From NCBI RefSeq assembly GCF_916858675.1, contig NZ_CAKASM010000015.1:1-64000 (forward strand): 64,000 nt of DNA, in the 5' to 3' direction. Position numbers and translations under genes: made by a program. The notes below the pieces were generated by a model, which ran no database searches, had not been told where the DNA came from, and saw only the letters and a program-made list of their open reading frames with translations. Positions 54,614-64,000 of the stretch are shown one piece after another (positions within the stretch are counted from its first letter, which is position 1; each line of letters starts with the position of its first letter). Source of the stretch: Sphingomonas sp. Leaf21 (GTDB taxonomy: Bacteria; Pseudomonadota; Alphaproteobacteria; Sphingomonadales; Sphingomonadaceae).

Positions 54614-55474
54614 TCAGCGCTTCCAATAGCGCACATAGTCCACGTCCATCCGCTGCGGCAGCGCGGCGTCGTCGACGCCCTTCTGCCCGCCCCAGTCGCC
54701 ACCCACCGCCAGGTTGAGGATCAGCGAATAGGGCCGGGTGAAGGGCCAGGCCGCCGCGCCGCCGGGTTTGTCGTTCCTGACCTGCATATAGGCGCGCCCA
54801 TCGACCCCGATGGTGATGACGTCGGGCGTCCAGTCGAGCTGATAGCGATGGAAGGCGGTGCAGGCGGTGGCGACATCGGTCTGGCTGCCGCGCTGCGTCT
54901 TCTTCACATGGTTGTACGCGGCGGAATGGACGGTCGCGTGGATGACGCCCGGGTTCCAGCCGACCATCTCCATGATATCGATCTCGCCGCCGTCGGGCCA
55001 GCGCGCGCCGTCCATGGGGAGCAGCCAGATGGCGGGCCACATACCCCGGCCGCACGGGAGCTTCGCCCTGACTTCGTAAAAGCCGTAGCCCAGCGTCTGC
55101 TGGGTGACGAGCTTGGCGGAGGTATAGTCCTGCCCGCCCCAATCGGCCGCGTCCTTCGCCGCCTCGCGCCGCGCCTCGATCACCAGCGCGCCCTTCTCGA
55201 CCCGCGCGTTGCTCCGCTTGGGCCCCACATAATATTGCAGCTCGTGATTGGGCCAGCCGCGCTTGTTCGCCGACACGTCCCAGCGCCAGCGCTTCGGATC
55301 GATCGCGCGGTTGAATTCGTCGCCGAAGGTCGGAGCGGTGCTCGGCGTCGTCATCGGGCCGTCGAAATTGGTGTTGGTCGCGCCCAGGGTCGCGCTCTGG
55401 CTATCCTGCGCGATGCCGCTTCCCGTCACCGACAGCGCCACGCCCGCCAGCATCGCCCAAGCCCATCGCCGCAT
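54614..55474 (-). CDS. GH16 family endo-beta-glucanase (laminarinase-like)
   Basis: This 286-residue secreted enzyme has a signal peptide (WAWAMLAGVALSVTGSGIA) and a jelly-roll GH16 fold: FGDEFNRAIDPKRWRWDV, GWPNHELQYYV, and the active-site strand GEIDIMEMVG with nucleophile E164, D166 and acid/base E169. The extra Met in E-I-D-I-M-E is typical of the laminarinase (1,3-beta-glucanase) branch. I start at 55474 because GGGGAGA is seven bases upstream. It lies outside the xylan locus and has no evident partner gene. Confidence 0.93.
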   Translation of the reverse strand: MRRWAWAMLAGVALSVTGSGIAQDSQSATLGATNTNFDGPMTTPSTAPTFGDEFNRAIDPKRWRWDVSANKRGWPNHELQYYVGPKRSNARVEKGALVIEARREAAKDAADWGGQDYTSAKLVTQQTLGYGFYEVRAKLPCGRGMWPAIWLLPMDGARWPDGGEIDIMEMVGWNPGVIHATVHSAAYNHVKKTQRGSQTDVATACTAFHRYQLDWTPDVITIGVDGRAYMQVRNDKPGGAAAWPFTRPYSLILNLAVGGDWGGQKGVDDAALPQRMDVDYVRYWKR

Positions 55475-55552
55475 CGCCATTCTCCCCAAGTGCTTTGCCC
55501 GTCAGCCTAATCCCGCGCGACGCGAAAGGCCATGCCGACGGGCGGGGAGACT

Positions 55553-56356
55553 TCAGCCCGCGATGGTGAAGACCGAACCCGAATCGACCCGGATGCCCGC
55601 GCCGTTGATGAAGCTGGCCCGTTCCGACACCAGGAAGGCGACGGCGGCAGCCACTTCCTCCGCCTTGCCGCGCCGCTTGAGCACCATGCCGGGGCGTTCC
55701 TCGTCGAGGAAGCTGTCGATCGCCTCGTCGAAGCTCACGCCTTTTTCCTCGGCGCGCTTCTCCATCATCTTGTCGGTCATCGGCGTCGCGATGAAGGCGG
55801 GTGACACGGTATTCACCAGCACATTGTCGCCGCCATAAGCCTTGGACAGCCCCTTTGCGAGGCTGAGGATTCCCGCCTTGGACGCGCAATAGGGCAGTTC
55901 CTCGACATAGGGCTGCACCGCATCCTCCGACGCGAACAGCACGACCCGGCCCCAGCCCTTGCGCCGCATCGCCGGTATCGCTTCCCGGCACATCCGCACC
56001 GCGCCCATCAGGTTGATGTCGAGCGTCTCCAGCCAGCCCTCGTCGCCCGTCTCCAGGAAGTCACCCTGCGCGCCGGTCACGCCCGCCGCATTGACGTAGA
56101 TGTCGGGATCGCCCAGCTTTTCGCGAACCTCCCGCCACAGTGCCTTGACCTCGTCCGGCCTGGTGACATCTCCCGTCACCGCGATCACCTCGCCGAGCGA
56201 CTTCAGGTCCGCCACCGCCTCGTCCAGCGTACCGCCGGGCTTGTCGGTCAGCGCGACCCGCACGCCCGCCTCGAGCAGCAGCCGCGCGGTTTCCTTGCCC
56301 ATGCCCGAATCCGATCCGCTGATCAGTGCGATGCGGCCCTTGATACCCAGATCCAT
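55553..56356 (-). CDS. SDR family oxidoreductase
   Basis: This 267-residue classical SDR has the cofactor loop GSDSGMG at 14-20 and the catalytic Ser143, Tyr156 and Lys160 (PYCASK). DVTRPDE after beta-4 and VNAAGVTG are also present. FIATPMTDKMMEKRAEEKGVSFDEAID forms the substrate lid. It resembles 3-ketoacyl-ACP or sugar/gluconate dehydrogenases, but the substrate is unknown. The start at 56356 follows AAGGAG; an upstream frame to 56419 is not supported. It is monocistronic, divergent from the Mfd-like gene. Confidence 0.9.
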   Translation of the reverse strand: MDLGIKGRIALISGSDSGMGKETARLLLEAGVRVALTDKPGGTLDEAVADLKSLGEVIAVTGDVTRPDEVKALWREVREKLGDPDIYVNAAGVTGAQGDFLETGDEGWLETLDINLMGAVRMCREAIPAMRRKGWGRVVLFASEDAVQPYVEELPYCASKAGILSLAKGLSKAYGGDNVLVNTVSPAFIATPMTDKMMEKRAEEKGVSFDEAIDSFLDEERPGMVLKRRGKAEEVAAAVAFLVSERASFINGAGIRVDSGSVFTIAG

Positions 56357-56554
56357 CGTCTTTCTCCTTCGGCGCGGCATGGTGAGGAACCTCCCCGCGG
56401 GGGCGGTCGGCCATGTCATCGATGCAGATCAATTCGCCCCGATGAAGTGATGAGGCGGCATAGGGTTCCGTCGATAAGTCTTTGATCCCCGGCGGAACGC
56501 CGTGCGCGCCCCACCCGTTCGCAAGGTTGAGAGTTCCTGGGAGAGCCCCGCATC

Positions 56555-59500
56555 GTGCGTTCCTTGTCAAAAGCCGAAATCGCCACAATGCCCCCGTCCG
56601 GCGATGCGCCCCATGTCACGCTGGGCGTCGCCGAACTCGCGGCTGGCGCAGCGGAACGGCTGGCGCGCGGCGACATCGTCCTGGCCACGACGGACGAGAC
56701 GCGCGCGATGGCGGTGGTGAGTATCCTTACCGCCATCGCCCGCGATGCGACCGTCCTGTTCTGCCCCGGATCGGATGCGCTGCCCGGCGACGATGCCCCC
56801 GCGTCCCCGGCCAATGTCGGCCAGCGCGTATCGGCGCTGCACATGTTGCGCGCGGCGCTCAGCAAGAAGAAGCGCGGGCCGATCGCGCTGGTCACCTCGG
56901 GCGAAGCGCTCGCGCGCGGTCTTCCCTCGCCCGAAACCTTCGATGCCGAGCCGCCCTGCGTCGCGCGGGGCGAGCCCTGCGATCTGGCACGGTTGCACGC
57001 GATGCTCCTCGACCTCGGCTATATCGCCGACGAGCGGGTCGACGAACCGGGCGAAGTCGCGGTGCGCGGCCAGGTGCTGGACGTCTTTCCCGCCGATGCC
57101 GAGCAACCGCTGCGCATCGAAGTGGCGGACGGGCGGATCGGCGCCATCCGGTCCTACGATCCCGCCGACCAGCGGAGTACCGGCGATCTGGATCGTCGCG
57201 AACTGGGCCGCGTCGCCGAGCCGCCGCTCGGCTCCAGGCCGACCAGCCTGATCGAGCATCTCCCCGATGCGGAAATCATCGTCGAGCCCGCCGCCGACGA
57301 ACGTCGTCGTCGCCTATTACTGCTGAGCGCCGATGTCGCCAGGCGCGGGTCGCGGCGGGCGGCGCGCGACATGATCGCCGACAAGGACTGGTCCCGCCTT
57401 CTCGCCGATCGCCGGACCGCGACCATCGACCGGTGCGACAGCCCGCCGCCGCGCTTCGTCGAGCACCGGGCGCCACTCCGTGAGTTCGCCGCCTTCGCCC
57501 GGACAGCGCGTGAGCACGGCCATCGCGTCGTCCTGATCGGCAGCGAGCGCGATCTGCGCTTCCTGGGGCGGCGGGTCGACAATGTCATGCGCACGACCGC
57601 CGTCCGTGTCGAGGATTGGCACGCGATCCGCAAGGCGGAGCCCGGCGCGCTACTGACCCTCGCCGCTCCGGCCGAGCGTGGCTTCGTCCGCAAGGGCATC
57701 GTCGCGATCACCGCCGCCGACCTGCTGGGCAGCCGCGCGGACCGGGAGGACGGCAAGGCGCACCGCGTCGACCTGTCGCTGATCCAGACCGCCGAGATCC
57801 GCGTCGGCGACATGGTCATCCACGAGGATCACGGCATCGCCGCCGTCGCGGGGATCGAGACCGTCGATCATCAGGACGGCGTGACGGGCGACGCGATCAA
57901 GCTGCTCTACGCCAGGTCGGCGACCCGCCTCGTGCCCGTCGCGGAGGCCGACCGGCTGTGGCGCTATGGCGGCGAGGACGATGCGGTTCGCGCGGACACG
58001 CTCGACGGCAAGAGCTGGCATGACCGCCGTCGCGGCATCGACGAAGCCATTGCCGAGACCGCGCGCCGCCTGACCGAGATGGCCGCCGGGCGCGCCGAGC
58101 AACATGCGCCCGTGCTCGATCCGCCGGTCGCCGACTATGAGCGTTTCGCGGCGGGCTTTCCGTTCAGCGAGACCCCCGACCAGCTGACCGCGATCGAGGC
58201 GATGCGCGCCGACCTGGCCTCGGGGCGACCGATGGACAGGTTGGTGGTCGGCGATGTCGGCTTCGGCAAGACCGAAGTCGCCCTGCGCGCCGCCGCCATC
58301 GTCGCCCTGGCCGGACGACAGGTCGCGCTGGCCGCGCCGACCACGGTCCTAGCCCGCCAGCATCTCGACAGCTTCGCCGCGCGCTTCGCCGAGAGTGGCA
58401 TCACGGTCGCGGGTCTGTCCCGCCTGTCGACCGCTGCCGAGAAGCGCCGGGTCAAGGCCGGGCTGGCGGACGGCAGCATCCGGATCGTGATCGGCACCGG
58501 CGCGGTCGCCGCCAAGGGCGTGACCTACAAGGATCTCGCGCTGGTCATAGTCGACGAGGAACAGCGCTTCGGCGCCAGCGACAAGGCGCGACTGCAGGCG
58601 CTGTCGGCGGGGCATGTCCTGACCCTGTCGGCGACGCCGATTCCGCGCACGCTGCAATCGGCGCTGGTGGGCCTTCGCCAATTGTCGATCATCGCGACCC
58701 CGCCCGCCCGGCGACAGCCGATCCGCACCGCCGTCTCCGCCTTCGCGCCCGAGACGCTGCGCGCCGCCCTGCTCCGCGAACGGTCGCGCGGCGGGCAGAG
58801 CTTTGTCGTGGTGCCCCGGATCGCAGACATGGCCCCGCTCGCCGAAAAGCTGGCCAAGATCGTTCCTGAGCTGGAGCTACTGCAGGCGCATGGCAAGCTG
58901 CCCGCCGCCGAGATCGACGATGTCATGGTCCGTTTCGGGCGCGGCGATGGCGACGTCCTGCTCGCCACCAACATCATCGAGGCGGGGCTCGACGTGCCGC
59001 GTGCCAATACGATGGCGATCGTCCATGCCGATCGCTTCGGCCTGGCGCAGTTGCACCAGTTGCGCGGACGCGTCGGGCGCGGGCATCGGCGGGGCCAGGT
59101 GCTGCTGTTCACCGAAAGCGACGACGCGATCGCGCCGCGCACGCTGAAGCGGTTGCGCACGCTGGAGGCGTTCGACCGGCTCGGCGCGGGCTTCGCCATC
59201 AGCGCGCGCGACCTCGATATGCGCGGTGCGGGCGACCTGCTGGGCGACACCCAGGCCGGGCATATGCGACTGATCGGCGTCGAACTGTACCAGCAATTGC
59301 TCGAGGACGCGCTCCGCACCGCGCGGGGCGAAACCGTCGAGCGCTGGACGCCCGAACTGCGCATCGGCGTCGAGGGGCGGCTGCCCCCCGAATGGATCCC
59401 GGACGAGGATCTGCGCATCTCGCTCTACGCCCGTCTGGGGCGGCTGCGCGACGAGGCCGGGCTCGACGATTTCGAGGCCGAGCTGGAGGATCGCTTCGGC

Positions 59501-59740
59501 GAGCTGCCCGAAGAGGCAAGCCTGCTGATCGCCCTTGCCCGTCTGCGCGAGCGGATGCGGATGCTGGGCATCGCGCGTATCGATGCGGGGCCCGCCGCGA
59601 TCGCGCTGACCCCGCATGGGCGCGACACCGACCTCGCCACCATCGACGGGCTGGAGAGGAAGGACGGCCGCTACCTGCTCCGCGAACGGTACGACTCGCC
59701 CGACGAGCGGCTGGCGCGTCTGACCGATCTGCTCGCCTGA
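56555..59740 (+). CDS. Mfd-like transcription-repair coupling helicase (probable paralogue)
   Basis: This 1061-residue protein has the domain order of Mfd: a UvrB-like N-terminal region (about 30-210, SPANVGQRVSALHML, VDEPGEVAVRGQVLDVFP), a RNA-polymerase interacting domain (about 415-480, VGDMVIHEDHGIAAVAGIE), and a superfamily-2 translocase with Walker A GDVGFGKTE (566-574), DEEQ (667-670), SATPIPRTLQ and QLRGRVGRG. The C-terminal D7 domain is present. It is shorter than typical Mfd (about 1150 residues), is not next to the usual mfd neighbours, and has altered residues in conserved N-terminal motifs, so it may be a second, specialised copy. GTG start with upstream GGGAGAG. Confidence 0.82.
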   Translation: MRSLSKAEIATMPPSGDAPHVTLGVAELAAGAAERLARGDIVLATTDETRAMAVVSILTAIARDATVLFCPGSDALPGDDAPASPANVGQRVSALHMLRAALSKKKRGPIALVTSGEALARGLPSPETFDAEPPCVARGEPCDLARLHAMLLDLGYIADERVDEPGEVAVRGQVLDVFPADAEQPLRIEVADGRIGAIRSYDPADQRSTGDLDRRELGRVAEPPLGSRPTSLIEHLPDAEIIVEPAADERRRRLLLLSADVARRGSRRAARDMIADKDWSRLLADRRTATIDRCDSPPPRFVEHRAPLREFAAFARTAREHGHRVVLIGSERDLRFLGRRVDNVMRTTAVRVEDWHAIRKAEPGALLTLAAPAERGFVRKGIVAITAADLLGSRADREDGKAHRVDLSLIQTAEIRVGDMVIHEDHGIAAVAGIETVDHQDGVTGDAIKLLYARSATRLVPVAEADRLWRYGGEDDAVRADTLDGKSWHDRRRGIDEAIAETARRLTEMAAGRAEQHAPVLDPPVADYERFAAGFPFSETPDQLTAIEAMRADLASGRPMDRLVVGDVGFGKTEVALRAAAIVALAGRQVALAAPTTVLARQHLDSFAARFAESGITVAGLSRLSTAAEKRRVKAGLADGSIRIVIGTGAVAAKGVTYKDLALVIVDEEQRFGASDKARLQALSAGHVLTLSATPIPRTLQSALVGLRQLSIIATPPARRQPIRTAVSAFAPETLRAALLRERSRGGQSFVVVPRIADMAPLAEKLAKIVPELELLQAHGKLPAAEIDDVMVRFGRGDGDVLLATNIIEAGLDVPRANTMAIVHADRFGLAQLHQLRGRVGRGHRRGQVLLFTESDDAIAPRTLKRLRTLEAFDRLGAGFAISARDLDMRGAGDLLGDTQAGHMRLIGVELYQQLLEDALRTARGETVERWTPELRIGVEGRLPPEWIPDEDLRISLYARLGRLRDEAGLDDFEAELEDRFGELPEEASLLIALARLRERMRMLGIARIDAGPAAIALTPHGRDTDLATIDGLERKDGRYLLRERYDSPDERLARLTDLLA

Positions 59741-59817
59741 CACCCGCATCGATCCAGGCCATTGGCGTCGGCGACACGACGCCATAAGGCGCGATGCCGA
59801 AACGAGAGGAACCGTCC

Positions 59818-60894
<1,077 letters not shown>

Positions 60895-60909
60895 TCCCGA
60901 TCCCGTGAA

Positions 60910-60941
60910 AGGCCCGGTCCCTTTGCCGAGGGACCGGGCCT
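60910..60941. terminator. Bidirectional hairpin between convergent genes
   Basis: GGCCCGGTCCC and GGGACCGGGCC form a perfect 11-base stem with an 8-base loop, 16 bases past the aldo/keto reductase stop and about 23 bases past the stop of the converging gene. On the minus strand it is followed by TTTC. Confidence 0.7.
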
Positions 60942-60963
60942 GACCCGAAGGCGAGGCGGCGGA

Positions 60964-61806
60964 TCAGTCCGCCGCGCGCTTCACCTCACCCTGCCCCATC
61001 GCCGAGACGAGCGCGCTGCCCGAGCCGGAGAAATTGGCGGCGGGAAGATCGGCCACGCGGTCGCCGACCTTGACCAGCACCCGTTCGACGGCGCCCTGCG
61101 CATTGGTGCGGACCGACTGCACCGCGCCGATCGCACGACCCTTCGCGTCGGTGACGGCCATGCCCGGATTGACCGGGAAAGCCCCACCCTGTGCCGCGCC
61201 GCTGCCCGAGAGCGCCAGAGTGCCGCTCGCCGCCGACAGTAGGCCCGACCCCGAACCGCTGGCCGAACCGGCGGCGCCCGCGCTGCTGTTCGCCGCGCGA
61301 TCGGTCAGGCTGGCGGCGGTGCCCCGCGCCCGCTCGCCGACCGCACCCGCGGTATCGCGAACCCGCCCGGCGGCGTTGCCGACCGCATTCACGCCCCGCC
61401 CCGCGACGGCGCGTACCGTATCGGTCCCGACGAGCTGCGCATCGACGCCGCCGCCGGCCGAGCCGGATGCCGAACCGCTACCCGCACCAGAGGCGCGGCC
61501 GATCCGCGTCGCGCTGTCCAGGGTCGAGCCCCCCGAGGCCTCGCCCGACGCAGCGACCCGACCGCGACGAAGATCGACGCTGCGGTCGCCGCGCGCCGAA
61601 CCGCGCGTGCGGCTGGCGGTATCGGTCGCGATCCGCCCCTGATCGGCCATGGTGCCGAGCGATCCCGTCGCCGATCCGGTCAGTCCACCGGTCATGCTGC
61701 CGAGTTGACCACTCAGGCCACCCGCACCGCCCAGCAACTGCGCCGATGCGGGCGCGGCCGACAAGGTGAGGGCAAGGATCGCGGTGCCAGCTAGAATATT
61801 CTTCAT
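60964..61806 (-). CDS. Gly/Ser/Ala-rich exported protein with PRC-barrel-like C-terminus
   Basis: This 280-residue protein has a signal peptide (KNILAGTAILALTLSAAPASA). The mature part is low-complexity: Gly/Leu/Ser near the start, then long Ala/Gly/Ser stretches with few hydrophobics, so it is probably disordered. The last 70 residues (NPGMAVTDAKGRAIGAVQSVRTNAQGAVERVLVKVGDRVADLP) resemble a PRC-barrel-like domain. I use the second of two adjacent ATGs (61806) because GAGGAG is seven bases upstream. It follows the subtilisin gene by 69 bases on the same strand. Its function is unknown; association with the envelope is likely. Confidence 0.72.
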   Translation of the reverse strand: MKNILAGTAILALTLSAAPASAQLLGGAGGLSGQLGSMTGGLTGSATGSLGTMADQGRIATDTASRTRGSARGDRSVDLRRGRVAASGEASGGSTLDSATRIGRASGAGSGSASGSAGGGVDAQLVGTDTVRAVAGRGVNAVGNAAGRVRDTAGAVGERARGTAASLTDRAANSSAGAAGSASGSGSGLLSAASGTLALSGSGAAQGGAFPVNPGMAVTDAKGRAIGAVQSVRTNAQGAVERVLVKVGDRVADLPAANFSGSGSALVSAMGQGEVKRAAD

Positions 61807-61875
61807 CATCGTTCTCCTCAACTTCTGGAACGACAACGGCACCGCCTGCCGGTTTAATCCGTACGGTATCGAAAA

Positions 61876-63180
61876 TTATTGGGATGGGGTGCGACATTCT
61901 CCGCAAACCATTCCACGGCCGAAGTTTTTATCTGCACCCCGGGCGCCCAGATCCTTTGCCTGACCATCGACCGACCGAAGCGCAGCGCCGACCCGGCCGG
62001 GATCGAGCGCGGGATAGGCGGCGGCGATCCGGCCCGCCACCAGGGGCACGGCGAAGGAGGTGCCGCGCACCGTCATCCGCCGTCCGCCCAGTCCGATCGC
62101 CAGCATGTCGGCGCCAGGCGCGACATAGTCGATATGCGACGCCCGCCCCGCCTCGATCAGCGGCCTGTTGCGGGCATCCACCCCGCTCACCGCGACGACA
62201 CCGGGATAGGAGGCGGGATAGGCGGGCGGCGCGGCGGGGCCGTTATTGCCGACCGCCGCGACGATGATCAGGCCACGCGCCTGCGCCGCCGCGATGACCC
62301 GCGCCAGCAGCGGATTGTGCGGCCCGACCAGGCTGACCGTCGCGACCGGCACCCGCTCCGACACCAGCCAGCCGAGCGCCTTGGCGAGCGCCGTCGCATT
62401 GCCGCCCGCCGGATCGCTGCCATAGACATCGGCCGATGCGATCCGCGCGCCGGGCAGCGCGCCACGGACAGGCCCCCTGCCCGATATCAGCGAGGCGACA
62501 GCGGTGCCGTGATCGTCGGGCCGGGGCGCACCCGTCGCGAAGCCGCGGCTGAGCGTCGCGCCCTCGACCCCGCCATCGATCACGCCGACCGTCACCGCCA
62601 TGCCCCCGGATCGCGCGACGGCGATGCCGCCCGTGACGGGTGCCGCGATGCCGCTGGGGAGATGCAGTTGGTCCGCACTGGCCTCGCCGCCGAGCCGTTC
62701 GATCAGCGCCAGCGCCTTCTTGAGCGACAATCCGCCTGGCACGCGCAACCGGACGAAGGGGACGCCCAGCACGTCGTCGCGCTCGATGACCGTAAAGCCC
62801 TGCGCCACGACCGCGCCGAGCACCGCCTCGCTCGGTGCATCCACGACCACCTCGCCCGCGCGCGCGGGGAAACCGTTGGGATCGAGCGCGATGGCATCCG
62901 GGTGATCGCGCACGAGCTGGGCATAGGCCGTGCGGCGGACGGTGTTCAGCGTTTCGGCCGCCGTGCGTGCTACCCGGTCGACGCCGCTCCGCAGCGGATC
63001 GACCACACCGCCCACGACCGGTCCGATCGTCGAGGGCAACCCACCCGGCAGCGATGGCAGCCCCCCGCCAAGCTGCGCGCGCGCATTGCCGACGGACAGC
63101 GCGCAACCCGCCAACACGGCGGCCGCGCACAGAAACCGAAACCCCCGCTTGCTCAACTCGGATCTCCCACTCGAACACAT
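61876..63180 (-). CDS. S8 (subtilisin) family serine peptidase
   Basis: This 434-residue exported protease has a signal peptide (FRFLCAAAVLAGCALSVGNARA), a prodomain-like region (about 80-165), and the catalytic triad D202 (GVIDGG), H224 (DDHGTAVAS) and S375 (RGTSFAVP), with the oxyanion Asn in AAVGNNG (about 312). The C-terminus ends with a Cys-Gly-Glu-Cys motif. I give the ATG at 63180; a TTG at 63156 with GGGAGA upstream would remove eight residues and is equally plausible. Downstream in the same direction lies the Gly-rich protein; upstream, divergent, an ECF sigma gene. The substrate may be an envelope or regulatory protein. Confidence 0.88.
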   Translation of the reverse strand: MCSSGRSELSKRGFRFLCAAAVLAGCALSVGNARAQLGGGLPSLPGGLPSTIGPVVGGVVDPLRSGVDRVARTAAETLNTVRRTAYAQLVRDHPDAIALDPNGFPARAGEVVVDAPSEAVLGAVVAQGFTVIERDDVLGVPFVRLRVPGGLSLKKALALIERLGGEASADQLHLPSGIAAPVTGGIAVARSGGMAVTVGVIDGGVEGATLSRGFATGAPRPDDHGTAVASLISGRGPVRGALPGARIASADVYGSDPAGGNATALAKALGWLVSERVPVATVSLVGPHNPLLARVIAAAQARGLIIVAAVGNNGPAAPPAYPASYPGVVAVSGVDARNRPLIEAGRASHIDYVAPGADMLAIGLGGRRMTVRGTSFAVPLVAGRIAAAYPALDPGRVGAALRSVDGQAKDLGARGADKNFGRGMVCGECRTPSQ

Positions 63181-63257
63181 ATGCTGACATAGATCAGTCG
63201 AGCAGGGATTAAACGATCCGGGTCATCCGTTTCATCCCCATCATAGAGGAACCACGC

Positions 63258-63743
63258 TTGGCTGCATTCGAACAGGAGTTGTTGGCGCTGCTGCCGCGAT
63301 TGCGGCGGTTCGCCCGATCGCTCACCCATGATGCGGCGGACGCGGACGATCTTTGCCAGGTCACGATCGAGAAGGCGCTGCTGGCGCGAGGCTCGTGGCA
63401 GGCGGGGACACGATTGGATAGCTGGATGTACCGGATCATGCGCAACGCCTGGATCGACACCGCCCGCTCGCGCGCCCGCGCGGCGCAGACCTTCGTCGGC
63501 GAGGATGCCGGGCTCTCGGTCGGCGCGACGGGCGCGGCGGAGGCCCGCGTCGCGCTGAGCGAGGTCGACGCCGCGATGCGGACGCTGCCCGACGAACAGC
63601 GCGAGGCGGTCGCGCTCGTCCTGGTCGAGGGACTGGCCTATAAGGAGGCCGCCGAAATCCTCGACATACCGATGGGCACGCTGACCTCGCGGCTGGTGCG
63701 CGGGCGACAGGCGTTGATGGCACGACTGGGAGAAGCGGCATGA
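63258..63743 (+). CDS. ECF-type RNA polymerase sigma factor
   Basis: This 161-residue sigma factor has region 2 (FARSLTHDAADADDLCQVTIEKALLARGSW, then LDSWMYRIMRNAWIDTARS) and region 4 (LPDEQREAVALVLVEGLAYKEAAEILDIPMGTLTSRLVRGRQAL). It starts at TTG 63258, with AGAGGA seven bases upstream. Its stop overlaps the start of an anti-sigma gene (ATGA), the standard coupling of such pairs. The subtilisin/Gly-rich operon lies in the opposite direction, so it may be a target. Confidence 0.92.
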   Translation: MAAFEQELLALLPRLRRFARSLTHDAADADDLCQVTIEKALLARGSWQAGTRLDSWMYRIMRNAWIDTARSRARAAQTFVGEDAGLSVGATGAAEARVALSEVDAAMRTLPDEQREAVALVLVEGLAYKEAAEILDIPMGTLTSRLVRGRQALMARLGEAA

Positions 63744-64000
63744 CGATCGAACCCGAAATGCTGATGGCCTATGCCGATGGCGTGCTCGATCCGCTGAACG
63801 CCAAGCGCGTCGAACGGGCGATCGCCGCCGATCCCGCGCTGGGCGAGGACGTCGCGCGCCACCGCCGCCTGAAGGCACGCCTCGCGGCGGCCTATGCCCC
63901 GATCGGCGAAGAGCCGGTGCCCGATCGGCTGGCCGCCATGCTGTCGAGCAACGTCGTGCCCCTGTCGCCGCGATCATCCCCCCGCTCGCGCCTGTCGCGC
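63740..64000 (+). CDS. Anti-sigma factor, N-terminal part
   Basis: The gene runs off the right end; 87 codons are visible. It begins MTIEPEMLMAYADGVLDPLNAKRVERAIAADPALGEDVARHRRLKARLAAAY, a pattern (LMAYADGVLD...) common in cytosolic N-terminal domains of ECF anti-sigma factors. The zinc-binding His-x3-Cys-x2-Cys of ZAS-type anti-sigmas is not present in this part. It overlaps the sigma stop (ATGA). A membrane segment, if any, would lie beyond the window. Confidence 0.8.
   Translation, partial: MTIEPEMLMAYADGVLDPLNAKRVERAIAADPALGEDVARHRRLKARLAAAYAPIGEEPVPDRLAAMLSSNVVPLSPRSSPRSRLSR

Overview
The window is a GC-rich (roughly two-thirds G+C), gene-dense stretch of an alphaproteobacterial chromosome. 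Its gene content fits Sphingomonas or a close relative: an aroK-aroB pair, a fused CysN/CysC, SapC and flavin-dependent halogenase genes beside TonB-dependent receptors, and sphingomonad-type palindromic repeats. Many operons join genes by ATGA or GTGA overlaps. I saw no rRNA, tRNA, CRISPR array, insertion sequence or prophage.

Layout. 0-6 kb: shikimate genes aroK-aroB, a DUF2256 zinc-ribbon protein, a photolyase co-transcribed with a histone-deacetylase-like hydrolase, a hormone-sensitive-lipase-type esterase and RppH. 6-10.6 kb: a DUF481 outer-membrane protein and an arginine succinyltransferase cluster (M20 hydrolase, astA, astB). 10.6-15.3 kb: sulfate activation (cysD, cysNC, cysQ) and a ZIP metal transporter. 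15.3-18.7 kb: a three-gene SRPBCC / zinc alcohol dehydrogenase / short-chain dehydrogenase operon with a perfect FNR-type box, beside a Crp/Fnr regulator. 19.3-20.5 kb: an aromatic/aspartate aminotransferase.

20.6-45.8 kb is the centrepiece, a large xylan utilisation locus. It holds xylA, xylB, three GH43 enzymes, a CE1-like esterase, a GH3 beta-xylosidase/glucosidase, a GH27 enzyme, a GH10 endoxylanase, a GH115 alpha-glucuronidase and an SGNH esterase. With them are a TonB-dependent receptor, a tryptophan-halogenase-like flavoprotein, a SapC protein and a JmjC/cupin-like oxygenase. Five LacI-type CG-centred palindromes (consensus about TGRTARCGNTAWCR) lie in its divergent intergenic regions and suggest one regulon. 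No matching LacI regulator gene is in the window. The enzymes would cut glucuronoxylan outside or in the periplasm, the receptor would import oligomers, side-chain enzymes would trim them, and XylA/XylB would feed xylose into the pentose phosphate pathway.

45.8-53 kb: a FecI-FecR-FecA-type surface-signalling set and a large autotransporter. 53-56.4 kb: mgtE with a structured leader that may hide its ribosome-binding site, a GH16 glucanase and a short-chain dehydrogenase. 56.5-61 kb: a shortened Mfd-like helicase, possibly a second paralogue, and an aldo/keto reductase. 61-64 kb: a Gly/Ser/Ala-rich secreted protein and a subtilisin-family protease, divergent from an ECF sigma factor and an anti-sigma factor cut by the window end.
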